A program made the position numbers and the translations under genes. From positions 14,780,540 to 14,844,539 of the forward strand of contig OV277861.1 of assembly GCA_922989275.2 (NCBI GenBank): a stretch of 64,000 nt of DNA, in the 5' to 3' direction. Source of the stretch: Gari tellinella (taxonomy: Eukaryota > Mollusca > Bivalvia > Cardiida > Psammobiidae). The notes under the pieces were generated by a model. The model saw only the letters and a program-made list of their open reading frames with translations. It was not told the origin of the DNA and searched no databases. Positions 1-10,734 of the stretch are shown here, in pieces (within the stretch, counting starts at the first letter, position 1; each line of letters begins with the position of its first letter).

Positions 1-101
1 TGACACTGCAATCAGGGTTGGTCAAAATTAGCTTTCTTGTTAGATAGGCGGTATCTAGTCATGGTCTATACTGCTTGAACCATGACTTGACCCCTCAAAC
101 T

Positions 102-349
102 TTAACCCATTACCCCATGGCATGTTTCTAGTTTTGAAGATAGGTGAACACTTAAAGCAGGTTGAAAGTAAAGTAGAATGCTCCTTAAGGTGCATTCTGC
201 TTTACTTTCAGCCTGTTTTAAGCTAATATCTACTAGGGTATAGAAATAATTTCTTATACATATTAGTGACTGTATAACGTGGAACTATTTTCTTCAGTGG
301 AGGAATAAATAAAAGGCGAAAAGGGCGTATTTATGGGGTAACGGGTTAA
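102..349 (+). mobile_element. TTAA MITE, family B
   Basis: TTAA at both ends (102-105, 346-349). Termini are TTAACCCATTACCCC and ATGGGGTAACGGGTTAA-like. The core hairpin is TTAAAGCAGGTTGAAAG...CTTTCAGCCTGTTTTAAG. The right half carries the conserved GACTGTATAA and TTCTTCAGTGGAGGAAT words used by all B copies. TTAA targets suggest piggyBac- or Kolobok-type mobilisation. Confidence 0.85.
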
Positions 350-893
350 ACGAAATGTTCCAGTTTCAAATTAAGTATGTTCCATTTTTTACTACTTTGA
401 GTTGATTTTTACAAATAATGCAGACGCTTTTAGGAACCCTCTGATCTCGGTCTACACGGTTTGAATAAAAGAAGTTTAGCCTACATGTGTACCGTTATGT
501 GCACCGTTTGAAAAGTTCGCGTATATACATGTATACTAAACATTAGATCCCAATCGGTTATCGGCCAAAATGCTGTTGTAGCAAACAACAAACTGAACTG
601 AAAGGATAGTGTTACCAAAGCGCTGGCTGTATCTTCACAAATTATCTCTCTGTTTTATGATACAATGTATACAAATAAGTTACAAATACTGAAATCCATG
701 ATTCCTCCACCAACCACTATTATGAGACTACTTCTTATAATCCTTTGAAAGAAACGATCTGTGTTTTCAAGATCATATTTTTTTAATGTAACAGCCCAGC
801 AGTAAATTACATGTATTTCATAGAATCACTCGTCAATGCTTCAGAGCTTCATATGCAAATATTAACTTCTTTATTTCTCCAATAAACCCTAAG

Positions 894-948
894 TTGTTAC
901 CACTCATTAGAATCGTCTCGAAGAGACGATTCTAATGAGTGGTAACAA
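894..948. repeat. 55-bp near-perfect hairpin
   Basis: 26-bp arms TTGTTACCACTCATTAGAAT... around a 3-base loop with TCTCGAAGAGA at the centre. A diverged relative lies at 10300-10370 (TGTCTCGAAGAGAC centre, AGTAACACCATAG flank), so this is a separate low-copy family. Confidence 0.85.
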
Positions 949-1240
949 CATAGGGCTTGGTGGTAAAAATTGAAAAAGTGTTGGAATGGTTCAGATTAAC
1001 CACTCGTATCTGGAGCCATGATGCTTGTAGAGTACAAAGTTTGCAAATGTTTTTTTTTCTTTCTATTACTGGCTTGAATACTGATTCCCTTCCCACGAAC
1101 ATCAATAATTCAGAGAAATGGGAATTTTTTGGGAGAACCTGTTCGCCATACCAAAGGCCGGGCACATATAACCATCTGCATAAAACAGTGATTAAGGTGC
1201 ATAGATATTGATTTTTGTATGAATTTTATATTTCACCATA

Positions 1241-1498
1241 TACAGTAGGGAAGACGTTATTCTTCCCCCCCAATAAACGCGTGTGCACTAAAACCCCTTA
1301 TTTCCTTTGCAAACAGTTTGGCGCCAGACCAGACGCCGGGTAACCCGGCGTCTGATCAGGCTCCAAACTGTTTGTCACTCAGATGAAAATCGAATCGTCA
1401 AATATGTTAAGAATATTTTGCCATTTTCTTCTGTTTATTGAATAGCTGTTCGGTTAAGGTTTATTTCAATGGGAATGAATAACGTATTCTCTACTGTG
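1241..1498. mobile_element. TA MITE, family E (A-type hairpin core)
   Basis: Starts TACAGTAGGGAAGACGTTAT, ends ATTCTCTACTGTG. The centre is the CAAACAGTTTGGCGCCAGAC hairpin with a GACGCCGGGTAACCCGGCGTC tip. The TA ends and CAGT start fit pogo/Tigger-like elements. Confidence 0.7.
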
Positions 1499-1848
1499 TG
1501 TTTACGGTGGACTTCCGATAATGGCTATCGGTTTTCAACAATAGAATGAAAAAATGCTGTCACCTCATAAAAGGTTTAAAGAACACAAATGCCTATAGCT
1601 ATTAGATCTATTGCAACGCAAAAGAATGTGATTTTGTATGTAAGGCAGAAGGTTCAAAATAGAATAGAAAGCTATCGCATAAGATTTCTACGTCAGTTCT
1701 ATTCTGCTTTAAAGAGGCTCGCAACCGGATTTAGCATTAAAAATAGTAATTTGTAAATATATGTCAAATGCTTATATAAATGGGTAAGATTTAGTTTTGG
1801 ATAATAAATTCTGTTAAAAAATGCATTTCAAAAAAAAAGGAAGAAGCT

Positions 1849-1936
1849 CTGGTGGGATTCGAACCCGTGACCCTCCATGCGGAGACAAACATGAAAACAA
1901 AGGCAATCGCCTTAACCACGCGGCTACTGGGGCTCT
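1849..1936 (-). pseudogene. tRNA-like sequence (class II, Ser/Leu-like), probably degenerate
   Basis: The minus strand has an A-box-like stretch (TAGCCGCGTGGTTAAGGCG) and a perfect B box (GGTTCGAATCC) with a long insert between, as in tRNA-Ser or tRNA-Leu. Acceptor-stem pairing is poor (about 4 of 7) and the T-stem has two mismatches, and no clean anticodon arm folds. It is either a tRNA pseudogene or the head of a SINE. Confidence 0.4.
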
Positions 1937-2431
1937 CTATCTATATGGTAGCGAATTAACGTACTTCACTGGTAGCGATTGATTTATACATATTCGGCTC
2001 GCGTTTATGTCTGAGCCCGTGTAGAGACGCAACAACAACAACTATACCGTAAGCTAACGCTATAGAAAAACGATGGAAAATATCTAAAAAAAAACTAAGA
2101 TTCGGTGACAATTCTTGAGACTTTTTTGGACTGATCATATTTTTTTAATGTCACAAATTTGCTTTTATTTGAGTATTTTATTTTATTTTGACAAGTACAA
2201 CATCCGGTTGCGAGTCCCTTTAAAGAACCATCTGCAATATACACCGTCAGTGAGTTGTATTTGTAATCACAACTGAAAAGATAGATTGTTGTCGGTGTGT
2301 TTGAGGCAGGTGGGTGCTCAAAGTAAGTCTAAAGTAATACAGAAATCTCCAGTAAGAGCTTTCTGCTTTACTTTTTCAAGATGTTTTAAGTAGCCATCTG
2401 TCTTTCATATCATGATTGTTTATTTTATCAG

Positions 2432-2543
2432 CTGTATCACCAGCAACAATAGAATCTGAATTAGAAACTAGTGAAGACCAAGATTTGTTGCCACCACTGA
2501 AACACAACGTCAACTATGGATCTACATGTACTCGTAACTGCAG
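2432..2543 (+). CDS. Weak candidate coding exon
   Basis: TTTATTTTATCAG precedes an open frame reading VSPATIESELETSEDQDLLP and then PLKHNVNYGSTCTRNC. The acidic, non-repetitive peptide looks protein-like, but the downstream CAG|GTGTCT is a poor donor and the frame stays open into a transposon-like repeat at 2673. No family is recognised. It may be an old exon or coincidence. Confidence 0.2.
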
Positions 2544-2672
2544 GTGTCTACCAACTGTCAGAATCAACACTCTAATATGCAATGTGTCTGCAAACATGCA
2601 AACATATACCGGATGCGTAGTTTCTATAAGAGATGAATATTGTTGGTCTGCTCTAATTGCAATTTTGGACAT

Positions 2673-2952
2673 TACAGTGCTCACTCTCTACATCCACACA
2701 CAATGGGAGATACAGATTGTGTGTGTTGTTCAAAGAGAATCGTTATAGGGAGGGGAAATTAAGAATTGGCTTACATTCGCAAACAGCTTGAATCCAGAAA
2801 AAACAGCAGACGACAATTTTAAGCTGACGATATTGCAGCAGTAATTAAAAGCAGCAGTTAGCGATAATTGCCCTGTTTATGGAACTACGACAATGGTCGT
2901 TGTTAGGAGGGAGTCGTTGTTGGGAGGGCCGTTGTAGGAAGGGAGCACTGTA
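2673..2952. mobile_element. TA MITE, family H, core half deleted
   Basis: Terminal inverted repeats TACAGTGCTCACTCTC and GGGAGCACTGTA. It includes the GCAAACAGCTTGAATCCAGA start of an A-type core whose second half is missing. The better copy is at 60471-60819. Confidence 0.75.
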
Positions 2953-3024
2953 TCTTGTTACTAGCTCAAATAATACCTCAAAGGCGCACGTTTCAACTCA
3001 CATACTGATACAGTGGAGAAGACG

Positions 3025-3274
3025 TACAGTGGAGAATCTGTTATTCTTTCCCGTTTAAACGCAAACGTACGCAAAGGCAAAGCACTAAAACGTAGAAAAT
3101 AACAACTTTTGGACAGTTCTGATAATTCTTGTTTATCTTGGTGGCAAACAGTTTGAAGCCTGATCAGACGCCGGGTTACCCGGCGTCTGATCTGGCTTTA
3201 AACTGTTTGCACTGCAAATAATAGTTTTAGCGTAAACGCGTTTATTGGGAAAGAATAACAGATTCTCCACTGTA
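3025..3274. mobile_element. TA MITE, family E, near full length
   Basis: 250 bp with ends TACAGTGGAGAATCTG and CAGATTCTCCACTGTA. The A-type core spans about 3147-3210. A partial terminal duplicate TACAGTGGAGAAGACG lies immediately upstream at 3009. Confidence 0.85.
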
Positions 3275-3499
3275 ATTCCTTCCCATTTAACGGCACTGAA
3301 CGCAATGGGGATGCAACAACATGTAGAAAAATTATAGATTCTTACAGTTATTAACAATTTCTATATTAGAACTGAGTAGAATAACTATATAACTATTTAG
3401 AACCTATAATCAGATACAGGGCTATCCATAATCTGGCTCCTTGCCGTTTAAAATGGAAAAAATTGTTTCAACACTGACGCGTTGGGGGGGGGGGGGGAA

Positions 3500-3705
3500 T
3501 ATCCATGCATTTGTAAGCGGTCTTGGTCAAGCTATTATTTCCATTGCAAACAGTTTGGAACCAGATTAGACTCCAAACTGTTTGCCACTTAGATAATAAT
3601 AAATCCTTAGAAATTTCAAAAAGTTGGAATTTGCGGCATTTTAGTGCATTGCATTTGCGTTTCGTTTGCGTTTAAACGGGAAAGAATTACGTCCTCTCCG
3701 CTGTA
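3500..3705. mobile_element. TA MITE, family E, truncated
   Basis: The right arm ends TTTGCGTTTAAACGGGAAAG..CTCCGCTGTA. The core is shortened (CAAACAGTTTGGAACCAGAT then CTCCAAACTGTTTG) and the left arm is lost beside a G run at 3484-3498. Confidence 0.65.
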
Positions 3706-4037
3706 ACAAAGTGTTATATCAGGATCCAATTTGTTTCACGCGTATACATTTGTATAATTATATAGTTATTTTATCAAAACAACAAGTAAATGAAGCAGTT
3801 TAAGGATTCGTGTTTAGTTTCTTTGTAACTAAAATAGTTTTGTCAAGCGTTGTCTAGTGCCCCTGTGTAATTGTCAGTCAATGTCAGGCGGCTTTAATGG
3901 CCTTTCATTAAAATTGATATGTCGATTAATGATTTTGCATAACGTGTATTAACCCATAGCATTCTATATTACAATTATGATATAGTCGACCCTCGATACC
4001 TCGAGTCGTCGTTTACCCGGTAAGTCAAATGCCTCCG

Positions 4038-4245
4038 TACAGTAAAACCTCTCTATTACGCCAACTAAAGTGTGTTAATTTTAGGTGTTTAAGACAGGTA
4101 ACTGCTTAAAGCAAGATCACAGTAAAACAGAAAGCTCCTTTAGGAGCTTTCTGTTTTACTGTCACCTTACTTTAAGCTGTCACCTGTATTTTATACAATC
4201 AATTAGCCTTCTTTTTAGTGGTCGCAATAGATAGATTTTACTATA
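4038..4245. mobile_element. TA MITE, family C (B-type hairpin core)
   Basis: Starts TACAGTAAAACCTCTCTATT and ends with GATTTTACTATA. The core is TTAAAGCAAGATCACAGTAA ... with an AGCTCCTTTAGGAGCT tip. It lies inside older sequence beginning TATAGTCGACCCTCGATACC (3982), which itself resembles a Tigger-type end. Confidence 0.8.
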
Positions 4246-4591
4246 TTTGTCATTTGAAAATCGTCTAATTCGAACTTACCAATATTTCAAAGTTAGATTA
4301 AGTGGCTACACCACGTTTAAACTTTGAAATACGAGTAACTTCCACTTAAACGAGTTCGAGTAATCGAGGCTTGTGCTTTCTTTATTCTGGCATGTCAGCA
4401 TAAAACACACCACAACATAGTAACGTCCTACTATATATAGAGAGCTCATTTTAATGGAGTCAATTTTCGATATTTAATATAGTTCCAATCACAATGAAAG
4501 TAAATCAGAAAGTTTTCATCAGTGAGCTATCTTAAACATCATAAAGTAAAAGGATGAATGAGTTCGACTAAAACAAGCTCGATATATCGGG

Positions 4592-4938
4592 GCTCGGCTG
4601 TAGTTATCATTTTTCCGGATGTTTCCGAAATCTACGGATTTTTCTTAATTTCTCCGGACCTATGGAATTTTCCCAAAAATCTTTGCATTTTTGGTCTTAC
4701 TGTTAAAAGTTGGAACTTTATGCGTTTTGTACCTAGGAAACATTGGAATATGTGTCAAACAGTTTAAATCCAGATAAGACGCCGCGTTACGCGGCGTCTG
4801 ATCTGGCTCTTAACTGTTTGCATAGTTATGTTAGTGCTATTAAGCCTGGCATCGAAATGGTTAAAGGTACGAACCCTAAAATCGCGCTTGAAAATTTGGA
4901 AATCTTAGTATTTTTATCAGCAACTTATGGTAGCCCTG
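4592..4938. mobile_element. Family G-like MITE with A-type core
   Basis: Outer arms match the family-G words (CCGGATGTTTCCGAAATCTA, and at the right GGAAATCTTAG...CAACTTATGGTAGCCCTG). The centre (4756-4822) is a CAAACAGTTTAAATCCAGAT...GCGGCGTCTGATC hairpin, unlike the two other G copies, which hold a B-type core. Confidence 0.65.
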
Positions 4939-4983
4939 TGATAGTATTTTGCCATAAATAGTCGTATATTGTCCTTTACTTAC

Positions 4984-5193
4984 CGATCTTGTGGTTTCAT
5001 TGGTCCTGCTTCTGTCAGCCCGTATGACCGGCACGAGACTCAGCTCTACGCCACGTGACGTCGCATGACTGCTGTCAACCACTGGTGCCCGTTTACGATA
5101 CTTCTTGTGTTGTTTCCTTGGTGACGGTTTAGAGTTGACCTGTATTTGAGGTGGTTCTGTTAGAAATACTGGCATCTGCATGGTTGGCATATC
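4984..5193 (-). CDS. Candidate internal coding exon, unknown protein
   Basis: On the minus strand a 210-nt open frame (70 codons, phase 0 at both ends) is bounded by an acceptor-like CGTACTCAG and a strong donor TCG|GTAAGTAAAG. The peptide is basic and probably disordered (KPSPRKQHKKYRKRAP, later RADRSRTNETTRS). The segment is CpG-containing and free of the surrounding repeats, unlike the flanks. No domain is recognised and no partner exon was found in the window, so this could be an internal exon of a minus-strand gene or a chance frame. Confidence 0.35.
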
Positions 5194-5199
5194 CTGAGT

Positions 5200-6425
5200 A
5201 CGAAACCTTCATAGAATAATTAATTCACGTGTATCACATGCACTGCTGTCGTCATCACCTATAAATGAAAGAAATTCCAGTTTACACGAGTCCAAATCCT
5301 CCTGAATATTTCTCGTTTTTATTAGTTTTGCATGAGTAAATTATTCCGTCATATGAACATTTCCAAAAACTGCTACATTATGTTATCCCGACAAATACCA
5401 GGACATACTGCTGTCCTGTAACACCTGAATGTTCTGCTTGGATCTAAATTCCTGTTTTTACATTTTATCATCTCGCTCATTACATCATATATTCAAACGC
5501 CCGTTATATAATTCATGACTTCAGGTGAAATTTCATCGCTGAGATCCGCAGAGAATCGGAGAATACAATTCAGCTCAACAATAAGGCCAATAAATATGTC
5601 ATATTTGATTATATTGAATATGCGATTTCAAAACACAATTCTTGCGTTTAATAATAGCACACTTCGATCTATTTCCACAGGTGTAAATCTTCTCTAAAAT
5701 CCAAATAGAATCTCCAAAACTATCCGTATCCTGATATGGATTGTCCTTCTAATTTGAGCGTATGTTCACAGTCAATTACGGGCAAATATTATCGCTGCAC
5801 TGCTCCAATCACAAATCAATACCTGTTTGATGCCGGAATCTATCATACAACAAAACATTAGATGACAGATCTGAAGTGGGGTTTTCTCCTGTCCTTTCGT
5901 TTGTTTACTAACACTGCGGAATAAAATGTCCCTCTCATAAGTGGATCAATTATTGAGCTATTCCAATAAGAAAGAGGTCACAATAGATCGTCACCGTTCA
6001 GTCTAATAACCTCCTTGGTATTCGAAAATCAACTTATGATCTTTTAAAACGACAAAAGAGTAAAGATTTCAACTACCGATCAAGTATATAGTCAGGTAAG
6101 GCCAATTGCCACCAACCAATGGGTAGAAAATGCGAGTTTTATCATCGCATTACCATTGAAGTTCATGGTGTTTACCTTCATATCTACCGGCTCTGAAATC
6201 TTATTATGCGGCCTTTATTTGACTTTCAGATATTTTATGAATATGTGTACACGCAGCGAATGCCTAATCTTATTTTTCCCTTCCTAATTAAATGCCAATA
6301 CTGCGGGAGCTATGCGTTTATCAAATATACCTGAAAGGACGCCATTCAACGAACGCTCAGAAACGGACCTAAAGAAGATACAGTAATACCCCGCAACTAT
6401 GGTCACTTGAAAAAATGGTTTTATT
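5200..6425. other. No supported feature
   Basis: Non-repetitive AT-rich sequence upstream (on the minus strand) of the candidate exon at 4984-5193. No convincing second exon was found. Confidence 0.4.
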
Positions 6426-6429
6426 TGTG

Positions 6430-6532
6430 ATGTTTAAGACATATGACTGCTTAAAGCAGGATGAAAGTAAAGCAGAAAGCTCCTTCAGGAGCTTTCTGCT
6501 TTACTTTCATCCTGCTTTAAGCAGTCACCCAT
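6430..6532. mobile_element. B-type hairpin, ~95 bp, near perfect
   Basis: GACTGCTTAAAGCAGGATGA and its complement surround AGCTCCTTCAGGAGCT. The flanks do not show clear TTAA or TA termini, so this is a core with little outer arm. Confidence 0.8.
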
Positions 6533-6896
6533 GGATACAAACTACAAATGAATTCCTTCTACAGTGGCCTTAAACGCAATGCTTTGCTGTAACCTTTAAG
6601 CGGTTCGCCACAAACTCAAAGCTTATGCAAATGGTATATACTACGCATTAGAAGACGAGCCATACCAATTTGATGTGAGGCTATTCTGCATGCAACTCAC
6701 TTCGAGGTAGTCACCATGGTGCAGATGGTACCCCTTTTGGCTTCAGAGGGTGTAATAATAAGGGACTTTCCGCTTCCGGAATTTTCTAAGTTTAAATATT
6801 GAACAAACTTTTCCGTATCAGATTGGACATGGGTACATAGTTACAGAGGACCAACTCATTTTAAATCCACTTATGGAAAGTAGATATGGGATATCC

Positions 6897-7143
6897 TTAA
6901 CCCTTTCACTTCCAAATTTTCCGTGAGTTTTTTACCCCTTCACCGCCATGTTGTCGTCTGCTTCAATATTGTTGTCTGCAATATCATTTCAAAGTTAGAT
7001 TTAAGGCAGTATGACTCAAGAAATTACATAACGCGTTTCAAACAGTTTGGATCCTGATCAGACGCCGCGTTGCGCGGCGTCTGATCAGTATCCAAGCTGT
7101 TTGCTAACGCGCTGTTAGGCGTCATTGAGAGTGAACGGGTTAA
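6897..7143. mobile_element. TTAA MITE, family A
   Basis: TTAACCCTTTCACTTCC to GAGTGAACGGGTTAA, with TTAA at both ends. The core is CAAACAGTTTGGATCCTGAT...GCGCGGCGTCTGATC (7038-7104). Confidence 0.88.
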
Positions 7144-7204
7144 ATCAGTTGTCCAGAATGGTCCTTTTTGTATACCTCATGGATGCTTACTCCAACTAGA
7201 CTTG

Positions 7205-7285
7205 AATTGGAAAACAGTTTGGATCCTGATCAGATGCCGAGTAACTGTACATCGAGTAAGTTTCCAAAACTGTTTGACACATTTT
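7205..7285. repeat. Decayed A-type hairpin core
   Basis: AAACAGTTTGGATCCTGATC followed by AGATGCCGAG... and CCAAAACTGTTTG. The inner tip is mutated. Confidence 0.6.
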
Positions 7286-7457
7286 AAATGTTTTGGATTT
7301 ATTTTCATAGCGTTGTCTGAAATCAACTATGTATTGAAGTTGTCAAGTATGGCAAACTTGTATAGTCAATATTATGACAGCGATGTTGGTAAGAATGGGT
7401 GTCAGCTTAACTATCAGAAAACATCCTCAACTAAGTCACGGCCACTAAAAACTAGGT

Positions 7458-7686
7458 TTAACTCATTATCCCCTGACATTTTCAATGGACAATTCCAGTT
7501 TGCAATAAAGGCTGGTCCATTTTAGACTATTTAGGGTTGGTTTGTTTTGAAATAAATTGCAAAATGACAAACATTGAAGTCCCTTATCAGAGGGGCCCTC
7601 TCTGTTTGCATAGGACAAGTGTACTCTTTACATGAATACATTTGGTAAAGAACGCACATATGCGTCACTAGGGCTCAATGAGTTAA
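7458..7686. mobile_element. TTAA MITE, family D, core damaged
   Basis: Opens TTAACTCATTATCCCCTGAC and closes CACTAGGGCTCAATGAGTTAA. The hairpin tip has a deletion (CAGAGGGGCCCTCTCTGTTT). Confidence 0.75.
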
Positions 7687-7904
7687 TGATGGTATAACAT
7701 ACAGGTTACAACTTAAAGCAGGATAAATGTACATGTATATATACACACGTAGTTTTGTTCTTGAAAGTTGCTAGTTAATATCAGTTATTGTATACACAAA
7801 CATATACATGTATATATGTGTGTGTGTATTACATATACATTGTATATAAGGACTTCATATAATGAAGATTGGTTTCTATCAAATGAGCTCTCTCATTAAA
7901 ATAA

Positions 7905-7927
7905 AATCATTATTATTTTTATTATTA

Positions 7928-7958
<31 letters not shown>

Positions 7959-7962
7959 CAGA
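7905..7962 (+). repeat. (ATT)n microsatellite
   Basis: Interrupted ATT trinucleotide run, followed by a B/C-type half core (AAAGCCCCTAAAGGGACTTT). Confidence 0.9.
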
Positions 7963-8138
7963 AAGCCCCTAAAGGGACTTTCCGCTTTTACTTTAATCTT
8001 GCTTTTAGCAGCCACACCGAAAACATAACCTCGATAAGCAGTAGTAATATTGTTTCACTGTACATTGTATAACGTTTCGCTCCAGATTACATAGAACTTT
8101 TAGCTCTTTGCATATTAGAGGCGATGGTGGTCACCTTT

Positions 8139-8204
8139 GCAAACAGTTTGGATCCAGATGAGACGGTGCTTAACACGGCGTCTCATCAGGATCCAAACTG
8201 TTTG
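8139..8204. repeat. A-type hairpin core
   Basis: GCAAACAGTTTGGATCCAGA to its complement, around a GACGGTGCTTAACACGGCGTC tip. Outer arms are not recognised. Confidence 0.8.
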
Positions 8205-8389
8205 AAATCAAGATCGTATTTTAGAAAGAAGTGTTTGAAAAGTCTTCATTAGAACAGTAGCAGACGACAATTGTTACATCAGACAACTAAACTTAACGTT
8301 TTCAGAGACAGTGAATACCAATAGCTAATATAAATCATTGACATTTTAAACTCTTCCAACACCATGGACCTGTTTAGAATATAACCATT

Positions 8390-8463
8390 ACATTTGCAAA
8401 CATTGTGGACCCTGATCAGAGGGCTCCTAAAGGAGTCCTCTGATCAGTGTATGCACTGTTTGC
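8390..8463. repeat. D-type hairpin core
   Basis: TTGCAAACATTGTGGACCCT ... AGAGGGCTCCTAAAGGAGTC ... CACTGTTTGC. The stem has mismatches. Confidence 0.75.
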
Positions 8464-8614
8464 TAATTTAGATCAGTTTTCATTTAACAACCCAGAATTC
8501 CAAGTAGACTGATTCATGTTTTGGTAACCGTAAAAAGAACCACAAGGCAATCTAATAACCCACAAGAGTTACTTAGTGTTGAACGAATTTAAGAGTTAAC
8601 CAGGGTGGATGATA

Positions 8615-8964
8615 CTACAGTACTGAACCTTATTAAATTAAATTGATAATCGCAAGCGAATTGCCATCGAATTGCCATCGAATTGCCATCGAATCGGGCG
8701 CTTCATAAACCAAATTCTACTTTTGAATATTTTTAGTAATTTTTACGCGAATTTTCCGAAGCGGTTGTGACAAAAATGGAATCGAAAAAATAAACGAAGG
8801 CATATTTGCGAACATTTGTGAGATACACCATTCAATAAAACTTATCCGAGGGTATAGTTACTATTTTGAATCGCAAGCGAATTGCCATCGAATTGCAAGC
8901 GAATTGCCATCGAATTGCAAGCGAATCGCAAAAATTGTTAATTTAATAAGGTTCAGTACTGTAG
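8615..8964. mobile_element. TA MITE with subterminal GAATTGCCATC repeats
   Basis: Ends CTACAGTACTGAACCTTATT and its complement form about 27-bp terminal inverted repeats ending in AATTAA. Short direct repeats (GAATTGCCATC, GAATTGCAAGC) sit just inside both ends, as if serving as protein-binding sites. Confidence 0.8.
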
Positions 8965-9150
8965 GACCCATTACCCCATAAATACGCCTTTTTACGCCTT
9001 TAATTTATTCATCCACTGAAGAATATAGTTCCACTTTACACAGTCATGGATATACAATGTACATCATAAGAAATATGTTCTTCATTCTAGAAGATGGTAG
9101 CTTAAAGCAGGATGAAAGTAAAGAAGAATGCGCCTTACGTGCTTTAAGTG
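8965..9150 (-). mobile_element. TTAA MITE, family B, truncated
   Basis: Reverse orientation: CCATTACCCCATAAATACGC start, then CATCCACTGAAGAA and TAGCTTAAAGCAGGATGAAA. It stops within the hairpin tip. Confidence 0.7.
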
Positions 9151-9929
9151 ATGACATCGAACTACTCGGTAGCTATATACCGATAGAATCTGGTTCATAA
9201 CTGACGATTATGTTTTCAATCAATAGTGTAGACATATGAATAATGACGTCATAGCAAAAAAGTCCTCGTTTACTTAAAAAAATAATAATGATAAATACTT
9301 TATTTAACGAGAGAGCTCGTTTGAGAAAATAAATCTTCCATGATACACTCGACATATATACAAGTATGCATGTACATAAATCCCCCTAAATGCATCTAGT
9401 GTACAATAAAAATCGACCAAAAGGCTATTTAATATTAAGGTAGTATTTAGTGAATACACTATGTAGATATTTGGCAAACAGTAGCGTTAAAATGCCACAA
9501 CAAGTAATTGCTTCTCATCCAGATTAAAACTGATCGCTTCACTCTATTTTTTCTGCGTTACATTCAAATTTAAATTATTTGATTCACTCAGAACATACCG
9601 GGTTTTCTTGAGGACTTTTGTAGGCATAATACATATACTGTTCAAGTATCATATATAACATTAATAACTGAAGTAATGACTTCCCTGTGCTGCTCGAAAT
9701 TCAGAAGCCATTCTATTGTAATAACAAAACACATGTTAATACTGAAACCCTTTTGCATGCTTTTGAATTTTAAGCTTAAATGCCTAGGCTTAAAAATAAA
9801 TCGTATATACATGTACTGCAAACGATGTAAAAAAAAATACCATGAAAATACATTGTTTAATATGCATACTTAAATAGTGTCGCATTATTTGTGTATGCAT
9901 TGTAACTGGAAACACATATGAGAGAATGA

Positions 9930-9990
9930 CAAACAGTTTGTAAACATGATCAGATTCCGTGTCTGGTCTGGATCCAAATTGTTTGCAAGT
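9930..9990. repeat. Decayed A-type hairpin core
   Basis: CAAACAGTTTGTAAACATGA ... GTCTGGTCTGGATCCAAATT GTTTGC. One tip arm is lost. Confidence 0.55.
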
Positions 9991-10249
9991 GTCACTTGAC
10001 CATTCCGGGCACTGAAAGCGAAAGTAACAAACAGTATTAAAGCCGCATTGTGTTTTTGAGAAAACCTGCATAAAACGGTTGTTTGGGGTCCCATTTGAAC
10101 TACGTAGGACGTGATTCTTTCACAAAAACCGGCTTTATCTAAGAAATTCGCTTTTTAAATTTTATTTATAATATTTTAGTGCTGCACAAATAAAAAACCT
10201 CCCTTGTGAATGGAAAGAAGGACAACTCTGTAAATACAGGGCTCCAGAT

Positions 10250-10430
10250 AACGGAAGTATTTCGAAAACTAAAATCTTTATTTCTGCTTTTAAACCCAAT
10301 GGTGTCATACTCATTAAAGTGTCTCGAAGAGACGGTTTAATCAGTAGTAACACCATAGCATTCGGTGCTGAAATGAGTGAGAAAATGTTAGATTAGTTCA
10401 GATTACTCCCGATTACAGGTTTAGCTGGAA
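10250..10430. mobile_element. Diverged second copy of the TCTCGAAGAGA hairpin family
   Basis: It shares the centre and the flanking words with the 894-948 hairpin and its 950-1030 flank (TTCAGATTA...CACTC...). Arms are mismatched, so it is an older copy. Confidence 0.55.
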
Positions 10431-10447
10431 CACTGAAAATGACCCTG

Positions 10448-10645
10448 TTAACCCTTATTCTGCTGCACAGACGTCTGCTTCGACATTGTCGTCTGCAAAA
10501 TGTGTTCAGTTTAATGCATTGTTTTAATTAAACAAACCTTAAGACGAGTGTCAAAATAGATTGGATCCAGATGAGACGCCGCGTTACGCGGCGTCTTTTT
10601 AGATTCAAATAGTTTGTAAACTCCGTAAAGTAGGCACAGGGTTAA
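10448..10645. mobile_element. TTAA MITE, family A
   Basis: TTAA at 10448 and 10642, with the GTCGTCTGC arm words. The core GATTGGATCCAGATGAGACG...GCGGCGTC is mutated in its outer stem. Confidence 0.75.
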
Positions 10646-10734
10646 ACACTATGAGATTCAATAACAACGTGTACATATCTTTCACCGTGGGTAAACGGTT
10701 GAATAAACTATGGAGAATCTATACCTTGAGCTTG

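Noticed and set aside
7740..7850. Possible Z-DNA or regulatory TG/TA tract
   Set aside because: Only short GTGTGTGT and TATA runs; ordinary low-complexity sequence.
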